Shown: positions 1 through 6,542 of the stretch, one piece after another
How the letters are laid out: every line of letters starts with the position of its first letter
Position numbering within the stretch: position 1 is the stretch's first letter
Origin: an uncultured Eubacteriales bacterium
Lineage (GTDB): Bacteria; Bacillota; Clostridia; UMGS1810
DNA: 7,574 bases
Assembly (NCBI GenBank): GCA_900555295.1
Contig: USKN01000092.1
Span: forward strand, 1 to 7,574
Direction of reading: 5' to 3'
Made by a program: the position numbers and the translations under genes
The notes under the pieces: generated by a model
Told to the model about the DNA's origin: nothing
Seen by the model: the letters and a program-made list of their open reading frames with translations, nothing else
The model's database searches: none

Positions 1-88
1 AAAAAATTTAAAAAAGTTTAAAAAAAATACAACAATTTGCCTTGCTCAATTGTATTATATATGTAAAGGCTTTTGGGAGGTGGAGTAA
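1..88. promoter_or_regulatory. A-tract-rich region upstream of the sigma factor gene
   Basis: Three A-tracts at 1-6, 10-15 and 20-27 have centres about 9 and 11 bp apart, close to one helical turn. Such phasing is known to bend DNA and can act as an UP-like element. A 6-bp inverted repeat, ACAATT (32-37) and AATTGT (48-53), follows. TATTAT at 53-58 resembles a -10 box, but I find no well-spaced -35, so the promoter of the sigma operon is unresolved. It might be an alternative-sigma promoter recognised by the product of this same operon. A ribosome site, GGGAGG (75-80), precedes the TTG start by 8 nt. Confidence 0.35.
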
Positions 89-586
89 TTGAGTGTTTTT
101 TCGTTACGTACGGACGAAGAAATAACGGCTGTTTACAACAAGTATGTCGATACGGTTTACCGTATATGTTATATGCTGTTAAAAAACGAGGACGAGTCAC
201 ACGACGTTTGTCAAAATGTTTTTTTAAAGCTCATTGACTGTAAAAAAGAGTTTCAATGTTATGAACATATTAAAGCGTGGCTTATAGTTACAGCGCAAAA
301 TGAGTGTAAAAACATATTAAAGCATTGGTGGCATTCAAAAAGAGTTGATATTGACAGTATAAAAGATATGCCGTATTCCGATAATGATGATAATTCCGAC
401 GTGAAGCAAAAGCTTATGTCACTTCCCGATAAGTACAGGCTTCCGCTTTACCTGCATTATTATGAGGGCTATTCCACTCAAGAAATTTCCGATATGCTCG
501 GTATAAAGCCTTCAACTTTACGAACACAGCTTGTGACAGCACGCAACAAACTAAAACTAATGCTTGAGGAGGGAGAATATGAATAA
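89..586 (+). CDS. Sigma-70 family (ECF-type) RNA polymerase sigma factor
   Basis: This 165-residue cytoplasmic protein has the two-domain layout of small ECF-type sigma factors, which direct core RNA polymerase to a restricted promoter set. Region 2 spans about residues 12-75 (VYNKYVDTVYRICYML, then DVCQNVFLKLI, a typical region 2 core). Region 4 spans about 108-160 (LPDKYRLPLYLHYYEGYS, then the helix-turn-helix QEISDMLGIKPSTLRTQLVTAR). The length is normal for the family. The start is a TTG placed 8 nt after GGGAGG; no ATG fits in frame. Five cysteines (27, 41, 51, 57, 73) all lie in region 2 or just after it. The stop overlaps the start of the next gene by 8 bp, the usual arrangement of a sigma/anti-sigma pair. 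The signal and regulon are not visible; the neighbours suggest cell-envelope targets (inference). Confidence 0.9.
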   Translation: MSVFSLRTDEEITAVYNKYVDTVYRICYMLLKNEDESHDVCQNVFLKLIDCKKEFQCYEHIKAWLIVTAQNECKNILKHWWHSKRVDIDSIKDMPYSDNDDNSDVKQKLMSLPDKYRLPLYLHYYEGYSTQEISDMLGIKPSTLRTQLVTARNKLKLMLEEGEYE

Positions 587-1694
587 AGAACAGCTTAATA
601 ATGCTTTTAAAAGTATGACTCCTACCGAACGACAAAAAAAAGAAATGCTTGAAAATATTTTAAGCCGAAACGGCAGGAGTGCAAAACATAAGGTATATAC
701 TTTAAAAAAACACAGCAACAAATACATATACACATTTTCGGCAACTGCCGCCGCATTTGCATTAATGATTGGTGTTGTTAAAATGTATCCAGTTATGCAA
801 AACAATTTGCGCGGCGAAGTGCAAATTGATGAGGTTACACAACAGGTGCAAAAAAAAGCGGAGGTAAAGCCCAATACAAATTATAATGATATTAAAGATA
901 TTCAAGCGGACGATAACGAAAAAGATGATATGTCTTTGGCGCACAAAGATGTTTTAACACAAAACAACAATGCCGCAAGCGAAACAAAAAAGCTTGAAAA
1001 AAGCAGTAACAGTACATCGCAGACAAATAAAAGCGATGCAAAAGATGAGATTGTATCGGATAAAAAAACAAATTATGCCGAACAAAAAAACGCAGACGAA
1101 AGTACAAATGATAATGAAATAAACAATGAGTCTGAAGAAAACGGTATTATGGCTTTTTCGGCGGAAAGTGCCGACACGGCAGTCGATTCATACAGCCTTG
1201 ACGGCGGAGATGTGTATTCGGCATCCGACAGCACCGTGTCCGAAAAAGCAATAGCAGGCCGTTCAATGCCGCGCGGTATGGTGTCGGGTACAATTGAGTG
1301 TACAAAAGATGAGTTTTTAAAACTTTTGGGTAAAAATATAGGTGACTATTTAAAAATACCGTCCGATATGCGCGACCTTACAATGCAAAGCAAAATGTTT
1401 GTATCGCAGGAGAGTATTGTCTATGACGGCTGGGAATTTGAATATTATTCTTCTCAATCAAGATATATGTCGGTTGTCGTATCAAAAAATATTGATTTAT
1501 ACCACGAATTGACGGCACAATACAAAAGCCAAATAACGTCGTCAGCCGATACAGAATATGTTTTAATTGCGGGAGCAGACAAAAATTACACATTATATGC
1601 TACAGACGGCAGTATTTGCTTCACTGTAAATTTTTGCGGTGTAACAAACAATGAAATAAATGATTTTATAAATTCAATTACACAAATAAAATAA
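579..1694 (+). CDS. Probable membrane-anchored anti-sigma factor
   Basis: A 371-residue protein from ATG 579, preceded by AGGAGG (567-572) with 6-nt spacing. Residues 1-48 form a short charged cytoplasmic part (AFKSMTPTERQKKEMLENIL), as in clostridial anti-sigma proteins encoded beside ECF factors. Residues about 49-67 (YIYTFSATAAAFALMIGVV) form the only membrane segment. Residues about 90-225 are a low-complexity linker rich in Asn, Asp, Ser, Lys and Glu. A folded C-terminal part (about 230-371) starts near RGMVSGTIECTKDEFLKLLG and would lie outside the cell; I recognise no named domain with certainty, though its end resembles DUF4367-type extracellular domains. The 8-bp overlap with the sigma gene suggests translational coupling and fixed stoichiometry. 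The role follows from position and topology, since no zinc-binding anti-sigma motif (HxxxCxxC) is present. It could instead be an envelope sensor of another type. Confidence 0.7.
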   Translation: MNKEQLNNAFKSMTPTERQKKEMLENILSRNGRSAKHKVYTLKKHSNKYIYTFSATAAAFALMIGVVKMYPVMQNNLRGEVQIDEVTQQVQKKAEVKPNTNYNDIKDIQADDNEKDDMSLAHKDVLTQNNNAASETKKLEKSSNSTSQTNKSDAKDEIVSDKKTNYAEQKNADESTNDNEINNESEENGIMAFSAESADTAVDSYSLDGGDVYSASDSTVSEKAIAGRSMPRGMVSGTIECTKDEFLKLLGKNIGDYLKIPSDMRDLTMQSKMFVSQESIVYDGWEFEYYSSQSRYMSVVVSKNIDLYHELTAQYKSQITSSADTEYVLIAGADKNYTLYATDGSICFTVNFCGVTNNEINDFINSITQIK

Positions 1695-1712
1695 TAAAAG
1701 GAGAGAATGACT

Positions 1713-2504
1713 ATGAAAAACAGTAAAAAAGCAAAAGTTTTAGGATTAGTATTATGCACGGCGGTTGCGGTAACACCTACCGCATATTATGTTTCGGCAC
1801 AAAACGAAGTAACGGCACAGGTTGCTCAAAACGATACTCTTGAAGCGGGCGCAATAATATTGACCGTTGCATCTATTGAAAAGTTTGACGGTTACATAAG
1901 AGTTGACGATGCCGACGGAGTTTACAGCGCATTTATAAATGCAGATACACAGGTTGTTCCCGAACTTACAAAAAGAATAGTTAAGATGGACGATATAGAG
2001 GTAGGCACACAGCTTGCAATATACTCCGAAACGGTTACATTGAGCATACCGGCACAGCTTAACGCATACAAAGCCGTTATTCTTGAAAGAGAACACGAAG
2101 ATACCGCAAAAGGAATGGAAGGCATTAATAAGCCTGTTATCAGCGCGCCTGACGGCAAAAAAGATATAAAAATAACCGTAAACGGTGTTGAGGGCAATGT
2201 TACGGCTGTATATACCGACGGGGTTTGTATGCTTCCCGTTCGCTATGTATGCGAAGGACTCGGGCTTGATGTTGATTGGAATGATTCGCTTCAGGCAGTA
2301 ACGGTTGGAACGGTTCAAATGGGAGCTAATTTTGCAATAGGCGAAAATTCATACAAAAAAGCAAAAATGATGCCATTTACGCTTACAAAGGCTCCCGAAC
2401 TTATTGACGATAAAACATATGTACCTTTAGACTTCTTTACGGAAATTCTTGCGGCGCAAGTAAATACCGACAACGATGCAGTAACGGTAAATCGTGCCTA
2501 TTAA
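1713..2504 (+). CDS. Secreted protein with copper amine oxidase N-terminal-like (stalk) domain
   Basis: A 263-residue exported protein. Residues 1-29 are a signal peptide with KNSKKAK, a hydrophobic core and VSA at the likely signal peptidase I site. Residues about 30-145 form a beta-rich part (IILTVASIEKFDGYIRVDD, later DDIEVGTQLAIYSE) that I cannot name. Residues about 150-263 match the copper amine oxidase N-terminal-like fold: ITVNG, LPVRYVCEGLGLDVDWN, YVPLDFFTEIL. In Firmicutes this domain is a wall-associated or protein-contact module and does not imply oxidase activity; no catalytic domain is present. I chose ATG 1713 because AAAGGAG (1697-1703) lies 9 nt upstream, whereas the ATG at 1707 leaves only 3 nt. 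It follows the anti-sigma gene by 18 nt with no visible terminator, so it probably belongs to the same operon and may be a surface effector of the sigma response. Confidence 0.82.
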   Translation: MKNSKKAKVLGLVLCTAVAVTPTAYYVSAQNEVTAQVAQNDTLEAGAIILTVASIEKFDGYIRVDDADGVYSAFINADTQVVPELTKRIVKMDDIEVGTQLAIYSETVTLSIPAQLNAYKAVILEREHEDTAKGMEGINKPVISAPDGKKDIKITVNGVEGNVTAVYTDGVCMLPVRYVCEGLGLDVDWNDSLQAVTVGTVQMGANFAIGENSYKKAKMMPFTLTKAPELIDDKTYVPLDFFTEILAAQVNTDNDAVTVNRAY

Positions 2505-2507
2505 TAA

Positions 2508-2544
2508 ATATTTAATAATGTATATTATATTGATATTTAATAAT
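2508..2544. repeat. 12-bp direct repeat upstream of the SLH protein gene
   Basis: ATATTTAATAAT occurs exactly at 2508-2519 and again at 2533-2544, 25 bp apart start to start. The first copy also sits in a near-palindrome, TTAATAAATATTTAATAA (2501-2518, two mismatched pairs). The second copy overlaps the candidate -35 box. It could be a regulator site, but the region is extremely AT-rich and chance is a real alternative. Confidence 0.35.
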
Positions 2545-2557
2545 CTTGGTGTAAAAT
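2530..2557 (+). promoter_or_regulatory. Candidate sigma-A-type promoter of the SLH protein gene
   Basis: TTGATA (2530-2535, 5 of 6 to consensus) and TAAAAT (2552-2557, 5 of 6) are separated by 16 bp. Transcription would start near 2564, giving a leader of roughly 33 nt to ATG 2597. A weaker alternative is CATAAT (2568-2573) with TTGGTG (2546-2551). The 92-nt gap after the stalk-protein gene supports an independent promoter here, though read-through from the sigma operon is not excluded because no strong terminator is visible. Confidence 0.45.
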
Positions 2558-2596
2558 TTAATTAAGACATAATATCTACAGAAAGGGTGCGAGAAT

Positions 2597-4792
2597 ATGA
2601 AAAAAAGTTTTATTGGAATTGTTTTAATGTGTGTTATTTTGGTTTTTAACAGTTGTGTTTATGCAGCGGCCGCAAATTCAGGCTCGGAGCAAATGACAAA
2701 AGCACTTACGGCGGTAAAATCTAAAATAACCGTACCTGACGGACTTGACAAATTTAAAAGTACACAAAGTAAGCTTGATGACAAAACGGAATACAGTTTT
2801 TATTGGTATAACGAAAATCAAAACGAAACTTTGAATGTATATTGCGACAGCGAGGGCAGAATTACATCATATAATTTTTATTCATACGATATCTATTCCA
2901 AAAACAACGAAAAAAAAATCCCTCAATTTTCAAACAGCGATGTAAGAAAATACGCGGATGAATTTCTTAAAAAACTTTTGCCCGAAGCGTTTGCCGATGA
3001 AACCGATGTTATAAAAGAAGACGGTGAGATGAACGCATTTCTTACGGATAACGGCGCAAATTACTATATTAATTATTCAAGATACAAAAACGGCAATATA
3101 GTGTACGGCGATAATGTTAATTTGGGTGCTATTGCAAAAAACGGCCAACTTTATATAACGGATGTCGGTATTTCGTATAATTACGACGCAAAATTTGAAG
3201 AAAAATCCGAAGAAAAAGAAAATATTACCGAAATATACAAAGAAAAGTTTCCTGTGGAAATGGTGTATAAAAAGGAATATACATCTGTGCCGTACAGATA
3301 TTCGAAAAACAGCAATACAGATAATCCCGTATATTTGGTATACAGACTGCAAGATTACAACAAGGGATTTATATCGGCATACACGGGTGAAGTAATTAAA
3401 CCTGATGAAAGTGACGATATAAGAATGTACGCCAACGAAATGAAATCGGCAGACAGCTCCGCAGGCGGTAAGGGTGACGGCGGATTTACTTCGCAGGAAA
3501 TTTCCGAAATAGATAATATGGCGGGACTTATAACGACAGACGAAGCGCAAAAGAAACTTATATCGTTAAAAGCATTAAAAATTGACAGCAGTATACACGT
3601 TGAAAGCAGCCGTGCGTATAAAACCGATGACGGATATTATATGAATATCTACTTGGAAAAAACGGGTGATAAAAATTATCGATATGTATATGCAAAATTT
3701 GACGCTCAAACAGGTAAACTTTTAAGCATTTCAAACGGCGGAAAATATTCGGATAAAGAGTTTAGCGAAAACCGGAAAAAAACTGCCGAAAAAACAATTA
3801 ATGAATTTGTAAAAACTGTTGCGGGCGACGAAGTTTCGCAGTGCGAAGCTGAGGATACCGAATATTACGGCAATTCGGCAAATAAATCCTTTGTTCGTGT
3901 TGTAAACGGAGTTAAATATCCCGATAATACAATAACCGTATCATACAGCGGAACGAATGATTATATCACGTCATATTACCTTGATTTTGATAAAGATATA
4001 AGCGGGTTTAAATCTCCCGACGGCACAATAGACGCAAAAAAAGCTTATGAAAAAATGCTTGAATTTGCACCGCTTGTAAAACAATATATTCCAAACGGAG
4101 AAACATATAAACTTGCATATACAATGAGTGGTATATATGATTTGGACGCATTTACGGGTGATAAATCGGAACATTTTTCGAATGAACAACCGCTTCAGGA
4201 TATAAATTATGCCGATATAGACGGTCATTGGTGCGAAAAAGCCGTTAAAACGCTGGCACAATACGGAATTGCTTTGGAGGGCAGCGAATTTAAACCGGAC
4301 GAAAATATTTCACAGCTTGATTTGTTTAAACTTCTTTGCAATGTATTTTATTACAACGGATACTCAAATGAGGAACCCGACAGAATTTATAAGTCGCTTA
4401 TAGAGTACGGCATACTTGCCAAAGATGAACGTGCCGACAGCTCTCCAGTTAAACGCGAAGACGCATTTATGTATATGGTAAGAATGAACGGGTATGAACG
4501 TATTGCATCGCTTGCGGATATATTTGTAGTTAATTTTGCCGACCCCGAAAGCATTTCTCACAGCAAAACAGGCTATGCCGCAATTTTATCGGGAATGGGT
4601 GTAATAAGCGGTGACGGCGGATACGTAAGAGGTAATGAAAACCTTACAAGAGCCGAGGCGATATCGCTTATATACAATTGGCTTACCGATATTGGAGTAA
4701 GGGACGGTGGCAGTTATAATCTTGACGGTTCCATTGGTGTAATCGGCGGAGCAGACGGCCCGACGAAAGTTTTTGTTTCGCAAACAAAATAA
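2597..4792 (+). CDS. Secreted YcdB/YcdC-like protein with S-layer homology repeats
   Basis: A 731-residue exported protein. Residues 1-24 form a signal peptide (KKSFIGIVLMCVILVF core, cleavage near VYA-AAA). Residues about 95-275 and 290-500 look like two YcdB/YcdC-type repeats related to PepSY-like folds, with strand patterns such as YRYVYAKFDAQTGKLLSIS and PVYLVYRLQDYNKGFISAY. Residues about 535-700 hold three SLH-like repeats: YADIDGHWCEKAVKTLAQYG with DENISQLDLFKLLCNVF, then a diverged IYKSLIEYGIL with KREDAFMYMVRM, then AAILSGMGVISGD with NLTRAEAISLIYNWL. SLH repeats bind pyruvylated secondary wall polymers, which would hold the protein at the cell surface. The protein ends in IGVIGGADGPTKVFVSQTK, listed separately. 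The ribosome site AAAGGG (2582-2587) lies 9 nt from the start codon. It has no recognisable enzyme motif; its role in wall architecture or protease control is unknown. Confidence 0.85.
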   Translation: MKKSFIGIVLMCVILVFNSCVYAAAANSGSEQMTKALTAVKSKITVPDGLDKFKSTQSKLDDKTEYSFYWYNENQNETLNVYCDSEGRITSYNFYSYDIYSKNNEKKIPQFSNSDVRKYADEFLKKLLPEAFADETDVIKEDGEMNAFLTDNGANYYINYSRYKNGNIVYGDNVNLGAIAKNGQLYITDVGISYNYDAKFEEKSEEKENITEIYKEKFPVEMVYKKEYTSVPYRYSKNSNTDNPVYLVYRLQDYNKGFISAYTGEVIKPDESDDIRMYANEMKSADSSAGGKGDGGFTSQEISEIDNMAGLITTDEAQKKLISLKALKIDSSIHVESSRAYKTDDGYYMNIYLEKTGDKNYRYVYAKFDAQTGKLLSISNGGKYSDKEFSENRKKTAEKTINEFVKTVAGDEVSQCEAEDTEYYGNSANKSFVRVVNGVKYPDNTITVSYSGTNDYITSYYLDFDKDISGFKSPDGTIDAKKAYEKMLEFAPLVKQYIPNGETYKLAYTMSGIYDLDAFTGDKSEHFSNEQPLQDINYADIDGHWCEKAVKTLAQYGIALEGSEFKPDENISQLDLFKLLCNVFYYNGYSNEEPDRIYKSLIEYGILAKDERADSSPVKREDAFMYMVRMNGYERIASLADIFVVNFADPESISHSKTGYAAILSGMGVISGDGGYVRGNENLTRAEAISLIYNWLTDIGVRDGGSYNLDGSIGVIGGADGPTKVFVSQTK
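4733..4780 (+). other. C-terminal IGVIGGADGPTKVFVS motif, like the OadB/GcdB sodium-site signature
   Basis: This stretch encodes residues 713-728 of the SLH protein. From memory, the beta subunit of sodium-pumping decarboxylases (OadB, GcdB) contains IGIIGGADGPTAIYLS, whose Asp is essential for Na+ transport. Here the match is nearly residue for residue, but in a soluble exported protein, three residues from its end and after a Gly/Asn/Ser linker (DGGSYNLDGS). No membrane helices surround it, so a decarboxylase function is excluded. It may be a C-terminal sorting, processing or docking tag. Confidence 0.75.
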
Positions 4793-4828
4793 ATATTAAT
4801 TAAAAAGCCAAAATGTTTTAATAAAGTC

Positions 4829-4857
4829 TTGATTTTAAATGAAATCTCCTGTATAAT
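4829..4857 (+). promoter_or_regulatory. Sigma-A-type promoter of rex1-lysR
   Basis: TTGATT (4829-4834, 4 of 6) and a perfect TATAAT (4852-4857) are separated by 17 bp. Transcription should start near 4864, about 27 nt before ATG 4891. The -10 box lies inside the left arm of the inverted repeat 4842-4858/4869-4885, so transcripts from this promoter begin in the loop and carry only the right arm. No Rex-type TTGTTAA palindrome is seen around it. Confidence 0.75.
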
Positions 4858-4887
4858 TATTGTATAGAAATTATGCGGGAGATTTTT
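4842..4887 (+). terminator. 17-bp inverted repeat with T-run: probable terminator overlapping rex1 promoter and ribosome site
   Basis: AAATCTCCTGTATAATT (4842-4858) pairs with AATTATGCGGGAGATTT (4869-4885) over 17 bp with two G-U wobbles and a 10-nt loop (4859-4868). TTTTT (4883-4887) closes it, so in RNA coming from the SLH gene it resembles a factor-independent terminator, although the T-run partly lies in the stem. The right arm contains GGGAG (4877-4881), the ribosome site that fits ATG 4891 with 9-nt spacing. In read-through RNA that site would be buried. It could also be an operator for a dimeric regulator. Confidence 0.65.
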
Positions 4888-4890
4888 GTT

Positions 4891-5553
4891 ATGTGTAAAA
4901 ATTCGGACAATGATTTAAAACCGTTATCCGTTCAGGCGCTTAAAAGAATGCCGCTTTATTTGGCTTATTTAACCAATATAAAGACTAACGGAGAAATATA
5001 TATTTCGGCCGCGTCGGTTGCAAAGGAACTTGAACTTAACGAAGTGCAGGTTCGCAAAGACTTGGCATATGTATGCAAAAGCCGAGGAATACCAAAAAAA
5101 GGTTTTGTTATAAAAGATTTAACCGACGGCATATCGGAATATTTGGGATATAATAATGTAAACGACGCTATTGTTGTGGGTGTTGGAAAACTTGGACGCG
5201 CACTTATGGATTACAGCGGTTTTTCAAAATACGGACTTAATATAATTGCAGGTTTTGACTGTAACAAAAATGTTATAAACAATAAAGATGTTTTTGATAT
5301 GGATAAGCTTAAAACCCTTTGCGCACGTCTTAAAATTAAAATTGCCGTTATAACAACCCCTGCCGTATACGCACAACAGGTATGTGACGAGCTTATAGAC
5401 GCCGGTATTTTGGCAATATGGAATTTTGCGCCCGTATATCTTAAAACACCGCGCAACATTTTGGTTCAAAACGAAAATATGGCGTCGGATTTAGCGATTC
5501 TTTCAAATTATTTGCGTAAAAAAATTAATACAAACGGTGGTGAAACGGTATGA
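4891..5553 (+). CDS. rex: Rex-family redox-sensing transcriptional repressor (copy 1)
   Basis: A 220-residue cytoplasmic regulator. Rex dimers bind operators when NAD+ is high and release them when NADH rises. Residues 12-77 form the winged helix (LKRMPLYLAYL, recognition helix VQVRKDLAYV at 52-61). Residues about 90-205 form the Rossmann domain, with GVGKLGRAL at 97-105, FD at 122-123, TTPAVYAQ at 155-162 and WNFAPVYL at 177-184. The swapped C-terminal helix holds ENMASDLAIL (195-204). I place the start at ATG 4891 because GGGAG lies 9 nt upstream; ATG 4873 has no ribosome site and lies inside the hairpin. Oddities: the usual RGxGY wing motif is replaced by IPKKGF, the GxxxxGI loop after the FD motif is missing or about 4 residues shorter than in copy 2, and positions matching Arg16 and Asp188 of Thermus Rex appear to be Ala25 and Asn196. 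It overlaps the LysR gene by 4 bp. Confidence 0.88.
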   Translation: MCKNSDNDLKPLSVQALKRMPLYLAYLTNIKTNGEIYISAASVAKELELNEVQVRKDLAYVCKSRGIPKKGFVIKDLTDGISEYLGYNNVNDAIVVGVGKLGRALMDYSGFSKYGLNIIAGFDCNKNVINNKDVFDMDKLKTLCARLKIKIAVITTPAVYAQQVCDELIDAGILAIWNFAPVYLKTPRNILVQNENMASDLAILSNYLRKKINTNGGETV

Positions 5554-6467
5554 ACACACAGCTTTTAAAATATGCCGTTGAAGTTGAAAAAACAGGCTCT
5601 ATTTCAAAGGCGGCAGAGAATTTATATATAAACCAACCGCGGTTGAGCAAAGCAATACGCGAACTTGAAAACATTTACGGAATAACTGTTTTTAAGCGAA
5701 CGTCAAAAGGCGTTGTACCTACAAAAAACGGTGAATTTTTTTTGGATTTTGCAAAAAAAATTCTGTCACAGCTCGATGAACTTGAGGCAATGTGCAAACC
5801 CGAGGCGGGAGGCGTAAAAAAATTCGATATATCCGTACCCCGTGCAAGCTATATTTCGGTTGCGTTTACGGATTTTTTAAAACAGCTCGGTCATGAACAG
5901 ATAAAAGCGGACTACCGCGAAACAAACTCAATGAGAACAATTAAAAATCTTGCAAGCGGTGAAAACAATTTAGGTATAATTCGTTACCAAACAATTTATG
6001 AAAAATATTTCCTGCAAATGCTTGACGAAAAAAATTTGAGGCATATGCCTGTTACGGATTTTTCGTACAATTTGCTTGTATCAAAGCAAAGTCCGCTTGC
6101 AACTGCAAAAAATATAACTCCAAACGAACTTACGGATTACATTGAAATAACCCACGGAGATAATAAAATCCCGTCGCTTTCCGCAGCAAAAATGAAACAG
6201 TTAAGAGAAGAAGGGGAGTACAAAAAGCGAATTATATCAGTATACGAACGTGCAAGTCAATTTGAAATACTCAAAGCACTGCCCGATAGTTATATGTGGA
6301 TTTCGCCTTTGCCTAAGAATTACTATACACAGGAGTATTTAATTGAAAAAAAATGTTCGTTTGAGAATAACCTTTACAGAGATTTGCTTATATACAGAAA
6401 TGGATATGCATTTACCCGTGAAGATAAAATGTTTATAAAAATACTGCATCAAATAATTTCTAAATAA
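5550..6467 (+). CDS. LysR-family transcriptional regulator
   Basis: A 305-residue DNA-binding regulator of normal LysR length. Residues 1-60 are the winged helix-turn-helix: LLKYAVEVEKTGSISKAAEN, then QPRLSKAIRELENIYGITVFKR, with TKNGEFFLDFAKKIL leading into the linker helix. Residues about 88-300 form the two-lobed effector-binding domain (KKFDISVPRAS, then LGIIRYQ and YNLLVSKQSPLA); the ligand cannot be read from sequence. Its ATG overlaps the rex1 stop (ATGA, 5550-5553), with a GGTGG ribosome site just upstream, so the two are probably translated together. LysR proteins typically bind about 65 bp upstream of a start site. The palindromes at 6476-6504 sit at that distance from the predicted rex2 promoter, making rex2-adhE its likely target (inference). 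Such a pairing of Rex and LysR would integrate redox state with a metabolite signal. Confidence 0.9.
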   Translation: MNTQLLKYAVEVEKTGSISKAAENLYINQPRLSKAIRELENIYGITVFKRTSKGVVPTKNGEFFLDFAKKILSQLDELEAMCKPEAGGVKKFDISVPRASYISVAFTDFLKQLGHEQIKADYRETNSMRTIKNLASGENNLGIIRYQTIYEKYFLQMLDEKNLRHMPVTDFSYNLLVSKQSPLATAKNITPNELTDYIEITHGDNKIPSLSAAKMKQLREEGEYKKRIISVYERASQFEILKALPDSYMWISPLPKNYYTQEYLIEKKCSFENNLYRDLLIYRNGYAFTREDKMFIKILHQIISK

Positions 6468-6475
6468 ATATCATT

Positions 6476-6504
6476 ATATCGATATTGGAATATCGATATT
6501 CCAA
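6476..6504. promoter_or_regulatory. Overlapping palindromes, candidate LysR-protein binding site
   Basis: TTGGAATATCGATATTCCAA (6485-6504) is a perfect 20-bp palindrome. It overlaps a second one with 11-bp arms, ATATCGATATT (6476-6486) and AATATCGATAT (6489-6499), separated by GG. The shared unit ATATCGATAT is itself self-complementary and recurs 14 bp apart. Relative to a predicted start near 6549 the block covers about -73 to -45, the classic position of a LysR recognition site and just upstream of the -35. No T-run follows, which argues against a terminator for the LysR gene. Confidence 0.6.
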
Positions 6505-6513
6505 AATTGTATC

Positions 6514-6542
6514 TTCTCAAAGTGCCGAAAGTTTGTTATAAT
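6514..6542 (+). promoter_or_regulatory. Promoter of rex2 (probably rex2-adhE), with extended -10
   Basis: TTCTCA (6514-6519, 4 of 6) is separated by 17 bp from a perfect TATAAT (6537-6542). TGT directly before it gives a perfect extended -10 (TGTTATAAT, 6534-6542), so the modest -35 matters less. Transcription would start near 6549, giving a leader of about 72 nt. The -10 lies entirely inside the Rex operator, so bound Rex would exclude RNA polymerase. Confidence 0.75.

Noticed and set aside
1752..2318. 188-residue open frame on the minus strand
   Set aside because: It is antisense to the stalk-domain gene, has no credible ribosome site, is unusually rich in Cys, Tyr, Arg and Asn, and resembles no family. 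The same applies to all other minus-strand frames in the window.
3162..3395. 77-residue + strand frame inside the SLH protein gene
   Set aside because: It is fully nested in another frame, Lys/Ile-rich because of local A-richness, and has no ribosome site.
4733..4780. Reading the SLH protein as a sodium-pumping decarboxylase subunit
   Set aside because: Only the short motif matches; the protein has a signal peptide, SLH repeats and no set of membrane helices.
4873..4890. Upstream ATG for rex copy 1 (adding MREIFV)
   Set aside because: No Shine-Dalgarno precedes it, it lies within the inverted repeat, and GGGAG (4877-4881) is well spaced only for ATG 4891.
6485..6510. Palindrome read as terminator of the LysR gene
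   Set aside because: No T-run follows (AATTGTATC), and the symmetry is better explained as an operator at its position upstream of the rex2 promoter.
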